Positions 28,400-37,627 of a stretch of 64,000 nucleotides of DNA are shown here, in pieces. Source of the stretch: Bacteroidales bacterium (GTDB lineage Bacteria; Bacteroidota; Bacteroidia; Bacteroidales; UBA932); assembly GCA_017398335.1 (NCBI GenBank), contig JAFQGK010000035.1, forward strand, positions 1 through 64,000. Direction: 5' to 3'. Within the stretch, counting starts at the first letter, position 1. Each line of letters starts with the position of its first letter. The notes below the pieces were generated by a model. That model was not told the origin of the DNA and searched no databases. It worked only from the letters and a program-made list of their open reading frames with translations. The translations under genes were made by a program, and so were the position numbers.

Positions 28400-28896
28400 T
28401 CATTCACTAGAATCCACACATCAGAAGGGCAGAATTTTTCCTGACGCACCTTCTTCAACGACGAATATGCTGTGCCAAGATTGTCTGCCGGAGCCACTCC
28501 GACAGCGATCAGACCGTTACGGAAAGTGATCAAGGCAGGAGAGTACCCCTTTATGGAAGCAGTATTCATAAGAGCTTCAGCATTCGAGCGGGAACGGAAG
28601 GATCCGACAATAATATAATATTTCGATTCCAGTTTCATTTCAAGAAGTCCACCCAGGGAAGACGGTTTACGCTTACTTACAGTATCCATGACTGCAAGAG
28701 AATCGACCATCTTCTGATGCTCCATCCTTATCGAGTCCTCACGGGCCTGACGGGCAGCCTCCTCCGCACGCATTATCGCGACTCTCTTGTTCTCGATATC
28801 TTCGCTGGTCGGCCTACCTGCAAGCTTACGGAAGAAATCGCATCCTGTAACAACAGTCAGCGTAACCATAAGCATAAATATTATTGACTTTCTCAT
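28396..28896 (-). CDS. SPOR-domain lipoprotein
   Basis: 166 aa from the ATG at 28896; a GTG frame start at 28914 would lie at the predicted transcription start. A lipoprotein signal with Cys (VTGCDFF) is followed by a charged coiled-coil segment and a C-terminal SPOR domain (YYIIVGSFRSRSNAEALM onward). SPOR domains bind denuded peptidoglycan, often at the division site. It is the first gene of the operon leading to leuS and yitT, and it overlaps the next start (ATGA). Confidence 0.85.
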   Translation of the reverse strand: MRKSIIFMLMVTLTVVTGCDFFRKLAGRPTSEDIENKRVAIMRAEEAARQAREDSIRMEHQKMVDSLAVMDTVSKRKPSSLGGLLEMKLESKYYIIVGSFRSRSNAEALMNTASIKGYSPALITFRNGLIAVGVAPADNLGTAYSSLKKVRQEKFCPSDVWILVNE

Positions 28897-28921
28897 AACT
28901 ATACAACATCGCACATTAGCG

Positions 28922-28929
28922 CAAATTTA
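28922..28929 (-). promoter_or_regulatory. -7 box of the SPOR-M28-leuS-yitT operon
   Basis: TAAATTTG on the minus strand matches TAnnTTTG and puts transcription start near 28915. This supports translation from 28896. Confidence 0.6.
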
Positions 28930-28963
28930 AATAAATATATGGTCTTTGACAAAATAAAAGTGA

Positions 28964-28971
28964 TATATTTG
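28964..28971 (+). promoter_or_regulatory. -7 box of the capA-like/phoH operon
   Basis: TATATTTG matches TAnnTTTG, 17 nt before the start codon. A TTTG lies 15 nt upstream of it, closer than the usual -33 spacing. Confidence 0.6.
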
Positions 28972-28988
28972 CATCAGTCAATAACCAT

Positions 28989-30170
28989 ATGGATTTGTTT
29001 GGAAACAGGCCTCATATCATAGTTGTGTTTTTCAGGATAGCCTCGGCAATCCTGATTTTCCATGGATTCACATTATCCGGCCAGCAGTTGAGAGTGCCAC
29101 ATGATATGAATCCTGCAGAAATGGAGATACGGCCCTTGTTCAGGCAAGATACTGTCACTATCCGTTTTTTCGGCGACATCATGATGCATTCGATGCAGAT
29201 TCAGAAGGCTCTGCAAAGTGACGGTACATATGATTTCAGCACATACTTCGCTCATATGTCCGAATACCTCGATGACTCCGACCTGAATGTAGGAAACATG
29301 GAATTCACACTTGGAGGAGAACCTTATTCGGGATATCCGGTATTCTCCGCCCCAGACAGTTTTGCAGACTATCTTGCAGAGTGCGGATTCGGTCTTTTCC
29401 TCTGTGCAAACAATCATATATTGGACAAGGGGAAGGCCGGACTGAGAAGAACATTGAGTAAATATCACGATCTGGCATCAGATTACGGCATCCGTTTTAC
29501 CGGAGCCGCCACAGATGAAGAAGAGATGCGGAGAAACACACCGCTGATCATCAATCTCAAGGGGATAAAGGTGGCCTTCATAAATGCGACATACGGCACT
29601 AATTCACCACGCGGTGACGGATGGCCGAAGACTAATATCTTGAGTGACAAGGCAGCGCTTGCATCAGCCTTTGAGCAGGCAGGAAGAAGAGCTGACATCT
29701 GCATTGCACTTGTCCACTGGGGCGAGGAATATGTCCTCAAACACAACAGAAAGCAGGAGGAGAATGCCGAATGGCTTGCAGGACAAGGTGCAGACGTTAT
29801 CATAGGGTCACATCCCCACGTCGTCCAGGACACGGACATCATAAATATAGAAGGCAGAAAAGTACCAGTGGCATATTCATTGGGAAACATAGTTTCCAAT
29901 ATGAGCGCAAAAAACACGCAGGCCGGACTGATGGCCACCATCAGGCTGATACGGCATTTTAACGGAGACGTAGAAATCTCCTCTCCGGAATATAGATTCA
30001 CATGGTGCTCAAGACCTGGAGGTTACGGCAATTCATATTACGTCCTTCCGGTCAGTGCCTTCTCTGACAGAAAGGAAGAATGGAAAGGGAAATGGGAACA
30101 TGACAAGATGACGTCCACCATTGAAAGAGTATGCAGAGAAACCGGAATAACTGAAAACAATAATAACTGA
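28989..30170 (+). CDS. CapA-family (PGA_cap) metallophosphatase-like protein
   Basis: 393 aa. An N-terminal hydrophobic signal is followed by the CapA motif series: FFGDIMMHS, NMEFTLGG, CANNHILDKG, VHWGEEY, GSHPHVVQ and AYSLGNIVSNM. The fold is calcineurin-like. Family members include the PgsA/CapA subunit of poly-gamma-glutamate synthesis, but no other capsule gene is nearby, so a general envelope role is more likely. Its TGA stop overlaps the phoH ATG by one base, indicating coupled translation. Confidence 0.85.
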   Translation: MDLFGNRPHIIVVFFRIASAILIFHGFTLSGQQLRVPHDMNPAEMEIRPLFRQDTVTIRFFGDIMMHSMQIQKALQSDGTYDFSTYFAHMSEYLDDSDLNVGNMEFTLGGEPYSGYPVFSAPDSFADYLAECGFGLFLCANNHILDKGKAGLRRTLSKYHDLASDYGIRFTGAATDEEEMRRNTPLIINLKGIKVAFINATYGTNSPRGDGWPKTNILSDKAALASAFEQAGRRADICIALVHWGEEYVLKHNRKQEENAEWLAGQGADVIIGSHPHVVQDTDIINIEGRKVPVAYSLGNIVSNMSAKNTQAGLMATIRLIRHFNGDVEISSPEYRFTWCSRPGGYGNSYYVLPVSAFSDRKEEWKGKWEHDKMTSTIERVCRETGITENNNN

Positions 30171-31117
30171 TGAAGAATACAATACATCTTGAAGCCATAG
30201 ATCCTATCGAGATCTACGGTGCAGCTAACAGAAACCTCGAGGCGCTATGCAGCTACTATCCTGACCTGAAGGTAGTTGCAAGAGGGAATGATATCATTCT
30301 TGACGGAAGCGAGGGAGACATCACCGATTTCACAGCAAAACTGCATATGCTGATCCAGCGCAGACAGCACAAGATGAATCTTACTCCATATGATGTCGAG
30401 GACATATTCGACAGAGAATCCTCACCGGACAGATTCAGGCTCAGCGGCGACTCCATAATCGTTCACGGCAACGACGGCAAGCCTATAAAGGCAAGGAACA
30501 GGACTCAGGAAGAAATGGTGAAATCATATTTCGAGAATGACCTCATATTCGCTGTCGGACCTGCCGGAACCGGAAAGACATATATCGCCATCGCATTGGC
30601 TGTCAGAGCCCTGAAGAACAGAGAGATCAAAAGGATAGTTCTGACCCGTCCGGCAGTTGAAGCTGGAGAAAGGCTCGGATTCCTTCCTGGAGACCTGAAA
30701 GACAAGCTTGATCCGTATCTGCAGCCCCTTTACGACGCTCTCGGCGATATGATTCCGGCGAAGAGACTTCAGGATTTCATGGCTGAAGGCACCATTCAGA
30801 TCGCTCCTCTCGCCTATATGCGAGGACGCACACTGGACAGAGCATGCGTAATTCTTGACGAGGCCCAGAACACCAATCTGGGACAGTTGAAAATGTTCCT
30901 TACCCGAATGGGATGCGACGCAAAATTCATTGTAACGGGAGACGCAAGCCAGATAGACCTTCCGAACAAGAAGGATTCCGGACTACTCAAAGGCATAGAA
31001 CTGACGAAAGGAATCAAGGGTATCAAGACCATCATCTTCAAGAACGAAGACATCGTCAGACACCCTCTTGTAACTAAAATCGTCAAGGCATTTGAAAAAG
31101 GGGAAGCTGCTGATTAG
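30170..31117 (+). CDS. phoH: PhoH-family P-loop ATPase
   Basis: 315 aa, the usual length. It has Walker A GPAGTGKTYIA (about 121-131), LTRPAVEAGERLGFLPGDL, Walker B ACVILDEAQN and the late 'VTGDASQIDLP' motif. PhoH proteins are cytoplasmic ATPases linked to RNA metabolism and are often found beside ybeY. No ybeY is seen here; the upstream partner is the CapA-like gene. The stop codon lies inside the stem-loop of the terminator. Confidence 0.94.
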   Translation: MKNTIHLEAIDPIEIYGAANRNLEALCSYYPDLKVVARGNDIILDGSEGDITDFTAKLHMLIQRRQHKMNLTPYDVEDIFDRESSPDRFRLSGDSIIVHGNDGKPIKARNRTQEEMVKSYFENDLIFAVGPAGTGKTYIAIALAVRALKNREIKRIVLTRPAVEAGERLGFLPGDLKDKLDPYLQPLYDALGDMIPAKRLQDFMAEGTIQIAPLAYMRGRTLDRACVILDEAQNTNLGQLKMFLTRMGCDAKFIVTGDASQIDLPNKKDSGLLKGIELTKGIKGIKTIIFKNEDIVRHPLVTKIVKAFEKGEAAD

Positions 31118-31136
31118 GCAACTTCCCCCTTTTCTT
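31095..31136. terminator. Bidirectional terminator between phoH and the TPR gene
   Basis: An A/G-rich arm ending GGGGAAG (31095-31106) pairs with CTTCCCCCTTTT (31122-31133), with the phoH stop codon in the loop. T-rich bases follow on the plus strand and the A-rich arm supplies T on the minus strand, so it can serve both convergent operons. Confidence 0.8.
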
Positions 31137-31151
31137 ATGATTCAGGATCAA

Positions 31152-32474
31152 TTATTTGATCACACCTGTCTTTACAATTTCGTTGTACTTGTTGTAACCT
31201 GCCTCGTAATCAGCTCCCTTTGTGCTGAAACGATAGTAGATATTCTTGAGGTACTCGGCGATATTAACCCTGATGCTGTCGTCCTTTGAGATAGCGAATG
31301 CCTTCTCAAATGGCTCAAGTGCGTTAAGGAGGGCCTTCTCGAACTCTTCTACGAGTGCCTCATACTTCGCATTGTCAAGCTCGGCAGCCGCCTTGTCCTG
31401 GATCTCGATAGCCTGGTTGTAATAAAGGATACCTGCTCCAATGAATCCATACTCGTACTCAGGATTGATTTCCGCACACTTGTAATAAGCCTCCACAGCC
31501 TTATCCTTCTGACCAAGTTCGTTATAGATATTACCCTCAACATAATAGAGTGACGCATTGTCCGGCTCATTCTTCTTAGCCTCTGCGATGAGTTCGAAAA
31601 GTCTGTCAGGGCTCTGCTTGCTCTCAAGGTAATAATTGATGAGACCGATAAGGATGCTCTGGCTCTGTGGGAACTTAGTGAAGCCAAGCTCAAGAACCTC
31701 TCTTGCCTTATCCTTTCTGTCTGTATTGTTGTAAATGTCAGAGAGCTTCGCAAACACCTCACCACCCTCATAATAATAATTGATGTCAAGACACTTGTTG
31801 AAGAACTCTTCTGCTCTTGGATAATCCTTTACCATCCAAGCTGTAAAGCCGGCATTGTAAAGAGCAACTGTATCAACCTTATTGAGTGGCTGAGCAGCTG
31901 AAACTTCCGCAGCCTTGCCGAAAAGCTTGCTTGCAGCAGCATAATCCTCAAACATATAGCAGTTCATACCATCATCAAGGTAGTTCTGAGTGAGGAGGTT
32001 GAGACCATTTGTGATATCCTTCACCTTTGACTTCTTTACATCTACTTCATAAGCCTTCTTATATGCGTCGAATGCCTTGTCAAGTGCATCAGCATATACC
32101 GGCTTGGTAACTCTGATCAGGACGAGCTGACCATTCTGATTGAAATAAAGTTCCTTTTCTGCATAAACCTCCTTCACTACTGGATCACCGGCAAGAACCA
32201 CATTCTCCGACGAGACTGGCTTATCGTTGCCCATTACAAGCTGAAGTTCCTGCTTTGAAGCTCCAAGCCATGCTGAACCCTTTGGAGCATTGTATGCATC
32301 CATATAGGCTGTTGCAAGTTTCAACCAAGTAGCGACCTTAGTGGCTTTCTTTGCATCCTTAGATGCTGCCTCTGCCGCATCAACTGCTTTTTTTGCTGCT
32401 TCAGGAGCCTTAACCTGAGCATCTGCGAGCTGTACTGAGAGAAGTACTGTCAACGCCAATAAAATTCTTTTCAT
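31152..32474 (-). CDS. Secreted tetratricopeptide-repeat protein
   Basis: 440 aa. A signal peptide (VLLSVQLADAQ) leads into an Ala/Lys-rich helical start, then at least six TPR-like units across about 150-420. A clear one is the 'ASLYYVEGNIYNELGQKDKA' unit. Such proteins in Bacteroidetes are usually periplasmic scaffolds; no enzyme motif is visible. It lies 19 nt downstream of gyrA and is probably in the same transcript. Confidence 0.8.
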   Translation of the reverse strand: MKRILLALTVLLSVQLADAQVKAPEAAKKAVDAAEAASKDAKKATKVATWLKLATAYMDAYNAPKGSAWLGASKQELQLVMGNDKPVSSENVVLAGDPVVKEVYAEKELYFNQNGQLVLIRVTKPVYADALDKAFDAYKKAYEVDVKKSKVKDITNGLNLLTQNYLDDGMNCYMFEDYAAASKLFGKAAEVSAAQPLNKVDTVALYNAGFTAWMVKDYPRAEEFFNKCLDINYYYEGGEVFAKLSDIYNNTDRKDKAREVLELGFTKFPQSQSILIGLINYYLESKQSPDRLFELIAEAKKNEPDNASLYYVEGNIYNELGQKDKAVEAYYKCAEINPEYEYGFIGAGILYYNQAIEIQDKAAAELDNAKYEALVEEFEKALLNALEPFEKAFAISKDDSIRVNIAEYLKNIYYRFSTKGADYEAGYNKYNEIVKTGVIK

Positions 32475-32493
32475 AATCTGGTTATTAAAATGA

Positions 32494-35025
32494 TTAATTT
32501 ACATTGTTATCTTCCTGAATATCGGTTGTCTGTTCCTGAACAGGCTGTTCCGCAGTCTCTTCCTCGCTTCTGTTCACAGCAGATACCGCTGCTATCGAAT
32601 CTCCATCCTTGATATTGATAAGTCTGACTCCCTGAGTCGCTCTACCGGCTATTCTGATGTCTGAAACAGCCATTCTGATGGTAAGACCTGACTTGTTGAT
32701 TATCATAAGGTCATTCTCATCCGTAACATTCTTCATTGCCACGAGAGAACCTGTCTTATCAGTAATGTTCAAAGTCTTTACACCTTTACCTCCACGATTT
32801 GTCTTGCGGTACTCTTCGAAATCCGTACGTTTACCGTAGCCGTGTTCACTGACTACGAGAATACTATGGGCAGCAGCATCTTCTGCAGTAGGATCATATG
32901 TGATCATTCCTACGACTTCATCATCTTCTGCAATATTTATACCACGTACGCCGGAAGCAGTTCTTCCAAGTGCTCTCGCATCACTTTCATCGAAGCGGCA
33001 GCACCTTCCGTTACGTCCTGCAAGAAGAATCTCGCTATGTCCGTTTGTAAGCACTGCATCAAGAAGTTCGTCACCATCACGGACAGTAATGGCAATCACG
33101 CCATTAGTCCTTGGTCTGGAATAAGCCTCAAGCGAAGTCTTCTTGATGATTCCCCTCTTGGTACCCAGAACGATATAATTATTATTGATATAATCCTCGT
33201 CCTTGAGGTTCTTCACATTGAGATACGTCTTGATCTTGTCATCAGGCTCGATGTTGATCACATTCTGTATCGCACGTCCCTTTGATGCACGCGATCCTTC
33301 CGGAATCTCATATACCTTGATCCAATAGCAACGTCCGTTCTGAGTGAAGAGGAGCATTGTACTGTGCATGTTGGCAACGTATATATGCTCGATGAAATCT
33401 TCATCACGGGTAGCACTTCCCTTCATTCCGACGCCTCCCCTGTTCTGGGTCTTGTATTCGGTAAGAGAAGTCCTCTTGATATATCCGAGGTGGGATATGG
33501 TAATGACCACATCTTCATCGGCATAGAAGTCTTCCGGATTGAATTCCTCTGCCGAAAGAGCTATTTCCGTCCTGCGCTCATCACCGTATTTCTCCTTCAT
33601 TTCCATGGTCTCATCCTTGATGATACCCATCTGAAGATCAACATTTGCAAGTACATCCTCGCAATATCTGATGAACTTCATAAGTTCGTCATACTCGCTC
33701 TGGAGCTTTTCTCTTTCGAGTCCGGTAAGCTGGCGGAGCCTCATCTCTACGATAGCCGTAGCCTGAGCTTCAGAAAATGCAAAGGTATTCATCAGTTCGG
33801 CTTTCGCATCATCCACTGACTTAGATGCACGGATGATCCTGATGATTTCATCAATCACATCAAGAGCCTTAAGAAGTCCTTCGAGTATATGAGCCCTCTT
33901 CTGAGCCTTGTCGAGGTCGAATTTTGTCCTTCTGACAACAACCTCATGGCGATGCTTCACGAAATATTTGATAAGGTCCTTGAGATTCAGAGTACGCGGA
34001 CGTCCATTCACAAGGGCAACATTATTTACCGAGAAGCTAGACTGAAGCGGAGTATACTTGAAGAGAGTATTGAGAACCACATTGGAGTTCGCATCCTTCT
34101 TAAGCCTGATGATGATGCGCACACCCTTCATCGTGGTCTCGTCATTGATATAGGCAATGCCTTCTATCTTCTTGCTCTCTACCATCTCGGCGATCTTCTC
34201 GATCATTTCGCGCTTGTTAACCATATAAGGTATTTCAGTGACAACGATAGTCTCGCGGCCCGAATCGCTCACCTCTATTTCGGTCTTCGAACGTATCACG
34301 ATCCTGCCCCTACCTGTCTCGAAAGCATCCTTGATACCCTGACGGCCCTGTATGATACCTCCTGTCGGGAAGTCTGGTCCCTTGACATAGTGCATGAGTT
34401 CCTCGACAGTGATCTCCGGATTATCGATATATGCGCAAATAGCGTCACAGCACTCCGTCAGGTTGTGAGGAGCCATGTTTGTCGCCATTCCGACAGCAAT
34501 ACCGGAAGAACCGTTCAGGAGAAGAAGCGGCACCTTTGTCGGGAGAACCGTCGGCTCCTGAAGAGAGTCGTCGAAGTTATTCTGAAAATCTACTGTATCC
34601 TTGTCAAGATCGGCAAGGACTTCATCAGAAAGTTTGGAAAGTTTTGCCTCTGTATATCGCATTGCAGCAACCGGGTCACCGTCCATAGAACCGAAGTTAC
34701 CCTGACCGAAGACCAAAGGATATCTGAGACTCCAGTCCTGAGCCATTCTCGCCATCGCATCATAAACACTTGAATCACCATGCGGATGGTACTTTCCGAG
34801 CACCTCACCGACGATTCTGGCAGACTTTTTGGTCTGGCTGGTATGTCTTAATCCAAGACCATCCATACCGAAAAGCACCCTTCTATGAACCGGCTTGAAA
34901 CCATCACGTACATCAGGAAGAGCTCTGGACACAATAACAGACATGGAGTAGTCAATGTATGCACTCCTCATCTGCTGATCGATGTTCACCTGCTCGATCC
35001 TTCCCGTCTTTACCTCATTTTCCAT
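32494..35025 (-). CDS. gyrA: DNA gyrase subunit A
   Basis: 843 aa from the ATG at 35025; an in-frame TTG 9 bases earlier is less likely. The breakage-reunion domain has the active-site Tyr in the usual [11 protein letters not shown] context and the quinolone region [16 protein letters not shown]. Ser and Asp are kept at the positions equivalent to E. coli 83 and 87, so no classical resistance change is seen there. The C-terminal half has the beta-pinwheel repeats, including a GyrA box (QNRGGVG), and an acidic tail. It introduces negative supercoils with GyrB. Confidence 0.97.
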   Translation of the reverse strand: MENEVKTGRIEQVNIDQQMRSAYIDYSMSVIVSRALPDVRDGFKPVHRRVLFGMDGLGLRHTSQTKKSARIVGEVLGKYHPHGDSSVYDAMARMAQDWSLRYPLVFGQGNFGSMDGDPVAAMRYTEAKLSKLSDEVLADLDKDTVDFQNNFDDSLQEPTVLPTKVPLLLLNGSSGIAVGMATNMAPHNLTECCDAICAYIDNPEITVEELMHYVKGPDFPTGGIIQGRQGIKDAFETGRGRIVIRSKTEIEVSDSGRETIVVTEIPYMVNKREMIEKIAEMVESKKIEGIAYINDETTMKGVRIIIRLKKDANSNVVLNTLFKYTPLQSSFSVNNVALVNGRPRTLNLKDLIKYFVKHRHEVVVRRTKFDLDKAQKRAHILEGLLKALDVIDEIIRIIRASKSVDDAKAELMNTFAFSEAQATAIVEMRLRQLTGLEREKLQSEYDELMKFIRYCEDVLANVDLQMGIIKDETMEMKEKYGDERRTEIALSAEEFNPEDFYADEDVVITISHLGYIKRTSLTEYKTQNRGGVGMKGSATRDEDFIEHIYVANMHSTMLLFTQNGRCYWIKVYEIPEGSRASKGRAIQNVINIEPDDKIKTYLNVKNLKDEDYINNNYIVLGTKRGIIKKTSLEAYSRPRTNGVIAITVRDGDELLDAVLTNGHSEILLAGRNGRCCRFDESDARALGRTASGVRGINIAEDDEVVGMITYDPTAEDAAAHSILVVSEHGYGKRTDFEEYRKTNRGGKGVKTLNITDKTGSLVAMKNVTDENDLMIINKSGLTIRMAVSDIRIAGRATQGVRLINIKDGDSIAAVSAVNRSEEETAEQPVQEQTTDIQEDNNVN

Positions 35026-35063
35026 ATATATCAAATACTTTTACGCAAAATTATACATCTTGG

Positions 35064-35091
35064 CAAAGTTACAAAAAAATTAGTAAATTTG
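35064..35091. promoter_or_regulatory. Divergent promoters of gyrA and clpC
   Basis: TAACTTTG on the minus strand (35064-35071) serves gyrA. TAAATTTG on the plus strand (35084-35091) serves clpC, with a CTTG about 21 nt upstream. Both fit TAnnTTTG. The two core promoters are back to back in an 88-bp gap. Confidence 0.65.
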
Positions 35092-35113
35092 TGCAATCAA
35101 TAGTGAAAACATT

Positions 35114-37438
35114 ATGGAAATAAGCATATCTGACGAACTCAATTCAATTATCAACTACTCCCGCGAAGAGGCCATGAGGACCGGAAGCTACGGCATTGCA
35201 CCGGACCACCTCTTTCTCGGCATCATCAGGCATGCAGAGAACACGGCATCTGATGCTTTACGCGGTCTTGGCTGCGATCTTACGGAAATGAAGCAGTTCA
35301 TCGACAGCAGGGTCTTCACGAACGAACATATTCCATATTCAGACATCGAGAGCATCACATTCTCCCGAGGAGCTCAGAACGTATTGAGTTTCACGATATT
35401 GGAAGCAACGAAATACAAGAGTGCCCAAGCCTCTTCACAACACCTTCTTCTTGCATTGTGCAGAGCTGGAGGCTCCTATGGAAGCACATATCTCAAGGAT
35501 ACCGGACTTGAATACGGAAACATATTCAGGTATCTTGACAGGAATGACATGCTTGACAGGGGCAAAGAGCCTCAGCATAACGAAGGGGAAGAGGATGAAG
35601 TCCCGCAGATCCGTATCAGAGCCGTAAAGGAAGACGGAGAAGAAGTAAAGAATACGTCACCGCTTGAAGAGTTCGGTTATGACATCACAAAGGCTGCCAG
35701 AGAAGACAAGCTCGACCCGCTGGTCGGACGCGAGAACGAAATACAGAGAGTAATTCAGATTCTGGGAAGAAGAAGAAAGAATAACCCTATGCTCGTCGGT
35801 GATCCAGGGGTTGGAAAATCTGCCATTGTCGAAGGTATTGCCATAAAGATCGCCAAGGGTGACATACCCCCGGTTCTTGCTGACAAAAGATTGATTTCCT
35901 TAGACTTAAGTTCAATCGTAGCCGGCACTAAATACAGGGGTGACTTTGAAAAAAGGCTCAAGTCGATAATAAATGAAGCAGCAGCAAATCCTGACGTGAT
36001 TCTCTTCATAGACGAGTTCCACACCATAGTCGGAGCCGGTGGAGCATCTGGCAGTCTGGATGCTGCGAACATGCTTAAGCCGGCATTGGCCCGTGGTGAG
36101 ATCCAGTGCATAGGAGCTACCACAATGGAAGAGTTCAGGAAAATTGTGGAAAAGGATGGCGCCCTTGACAGAAGATTCCAGAAAATCGTTGTCGAGAGGA
36201 CTGACATTCCTCAGTCCATATCCATTCTGGACAAGCTCAAGACCAATTATGAAAAATACCACAATGTAGAATATTCAAAGGAAGCTATCGAGGCATGCGT
36301 GAGGATGTCAGAGCGCTACATCACGGACAGATGCCTGCCAGACAAGGCTATAGACGTGATGGATGAGACAGGATCGATGGTAAGGCTGAATAATCAGAAG
36401 AAGACAGCTGTTGTCACAGCAGAAGATGTAGCTTCCATGATTTCAAAGATGACAGGTATACCGTCAGGACAGATAGCGGAAAGCGAGGGCAACAGGCTGA
36501 TGAAGATGGGAGACAAGCTGCGCAGCAGAATCATAGGACAGGACGAGGCCATCGACAAGGTTGTGCGCGCGATACAACGTGGCAGAGCCGGAATAAAGGA
36601 CCCGGGCAAACCGATAGGAACGTTCATATTCTTCGGACAGACAGGTGTCGGAAAGACTCATCTGGCAAAAGCCATCGCGGAATATCTGTTCGATTCTGAC
36701 GAGAATATGGTCAGACTAGACATGAGTGAATATATGGAGAAATTCAACGTCTCCAGACTGATCGGGGCTCCTCCGGGATATGTAGGCTTCGAAGAGGGCG
36801 GACAGCTCAGCGAAAGAGTCAGGAGAAAACCTTATTGCGTGGTTCTGCTTGATGAGATTGAAAAAGCACATCCGGACGTATTCAATCTTCTGCTCCAGGT
36901 GATGGACGAGGGCCGTCTCACAGACAGCACGGGAAGAACAGTCAGTTTCAGGAACACCATCCTTATAATGACGTCCAACGTCGGAAGCCGTGAACTTGAC
37001 GAGTATGGAAGCGGTGTCGGTTTCAGCACATCCGTGAAGAATGTCCAGGGCAACAGGAAGGCAGTTCTCGAAAAAGCGGTCAGAAAAGCTTTTCCGCCTG
37101 AATTCATCAACAGGGTTGACGAACAGGTATTCTTCAGACCACTTGACAAGGATGACATCGGAAGAATAATAGACATCGAGCTCAAGGGGCTCAGAAGCCG
37201 CATAAAGGAAGCAGGTTTCGAAATATCGGTCACCCCATCTGCCAAAAGATTCATAGCAGAAGCTGGATATGACCCGAACTTCGGAGCCAGACCTCTCAAG
37301 AGAGCAATCAGGAAATACATTGAAGATCCTGTTTCTGAAAGAATAATATCCAACAGGATGTTCGGCGGCAAGAACTCCGGAAAGCTCAAGGTTGGCCTTT
37401 CAAAAGACAAGGAATCTACAGTTGTTGAGTGGCAATGA
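35114..37438 (+). CDS. clpC: ClpC/ClpA-type AAA+ unfoldase
   Basis: 774 aa. An N-terminal Clp repeat domain (about 1-140) precedes two AAA+ modules: D1 with Walker A GDPGVGKS and Walker B ILFIDEFH, and D2 with Walker A GQTGVGKT and Walker B VVLLDEIE. The ClpB-type middle coiled coil is absent and the spacer is short, as in ClpA/ClpC. The protein should feed substrates to ClpP. No adaptor gene is adjacent. The start has a -7 box 22 nt upstream. Confidence 0.93.
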   Translation: MEISISDELNSIINYSREEAMRTGSYGIAPDHLFLGIIRHAENTASDALRGLGCDLTEMKQFIDSRVFTNEHIPYSDIESITFSRGAQNVLSFTILEATKYKSAQASSQHLLLALCRAGGSYGSTYLKDTGLEYGNIFRYLDRNDMLDRGKEPQHNEGEEDEVPQIRIRAVKEDGEEVKNTSPLEEFGYDITKAAREDKLDPLVGRENEIQRVIQILGRRRKNNPMLVGDPGVGKSAIVEGIAIKIAKGDIPPVLADKRLISLDLSSIVAGTKYRGDFEKRLKSIINEAAANPDVILFIDEFHTIVGAGGASGSLDAANMLKPALARGEIQCIGATTMEEFRKIVEKDGALDRRFQKIVVERTDIPQSISILDKLKTNYEKYHNVEYSKEAIEACVRMSERYITDRCLPDKAIDVMDETGSMVRLNNQKKTAVVTAEDVASMISKMTGIPSGQIAESEGNRLMKMGDKLRSRIIGQDEAIDKVVRAIQRGRAGIKDPGKPIGTFIFFGQTGVGKTHLAKAIAEYLFDSDENMVRLDMSEYMEKFNVSRLIGAPPGYVGFEEGGQLSERVRRKPYCVVLLDEIEKAHPDVFNLLLQVMDEGRLTDSTGRTVSFRNTILIMTSNVGSRELDEYGSGVGFSTSVKNVQGNRKAVLEKAVRKAFPPEFINRVDEQVFFRPLDKDDIGRIIDIELKGLRSRIKEAGFEISVTPSAKRFIAEAGYDPNFGARPLKRAIRKYIEDPVSERIISNRMFGGKNSGKLKVGLSKDKESTVVEWQ

Positions 37439-37538
37439 TCTCAAGATCCATATCATTGATCATATCCACGAGGGTCTTGTAAGATGACTCAGAAGAGATG
37501 ATTGAGCTGATGAATGAAAGGGTTGCATCTGTATTCAT
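37416..37538 (-). CDS. Possible 40-aa small protein antisense to the end of clpC
   Basis: A 41-codon frame starts at ATG 37538 and stops at TAG 37416-37418. The product is neutral to acidic and Ser/Ile-rich, starting MNTDATLSFISSI and ending EIIATQQL. The last 23 bases overlap the clpC 3' end on the opposite strand. The case for it is a perfect -7 box (TATCTTTG) 37 nt upstream that otherwise has no gene. I do not recognise the product. An antisense RNA is the alternative. Confidence 0.45.
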   Translation of the reverse strand: MNTDATLSFISSIISSESSYKTLVDMINDMDLEIIATQQL

Positions 37539-37575
37539 GACTTATGATTTTAAAGGTTTATCCGTTTTGTTGATG

Positions 37576-37583
37576 CAAAGATA
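37576..37583 (-). promoter_or_regulatory. Minus-strand -7 box pointing at the 40-codon frame
   Basis: TATCTTTG followed by CA is a very typical Bacteroidetes promoter core. It reads towards the clpC 3' end, so its transcript carries either the small frame or antisense RNA. Confidence 0.6.
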
Positions 37584-37627
37584 CAGCCCGATTGTACCAA
37601 AATATAGCACATCTAAATTTTCTACAT

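Noticed and set aside
28989-30170. A capsule or poly-gamma-glutamate locus at the CapA-like gene
   Set aside because: No CapB/CapC-like ligase genes are nearby; the partner is phoH.
33889-34773. A 294-codon plus-strand frame opposite gyrA
   Set aside because: Antisense to the highly conserved breakage-reunion domain; no recognisable motif or promoter.
32494-35025. Quinolone-resistance change in gyrA
   Set aside because: Ser and Asp are present at the two classical resistance positions (GDSSVYD).
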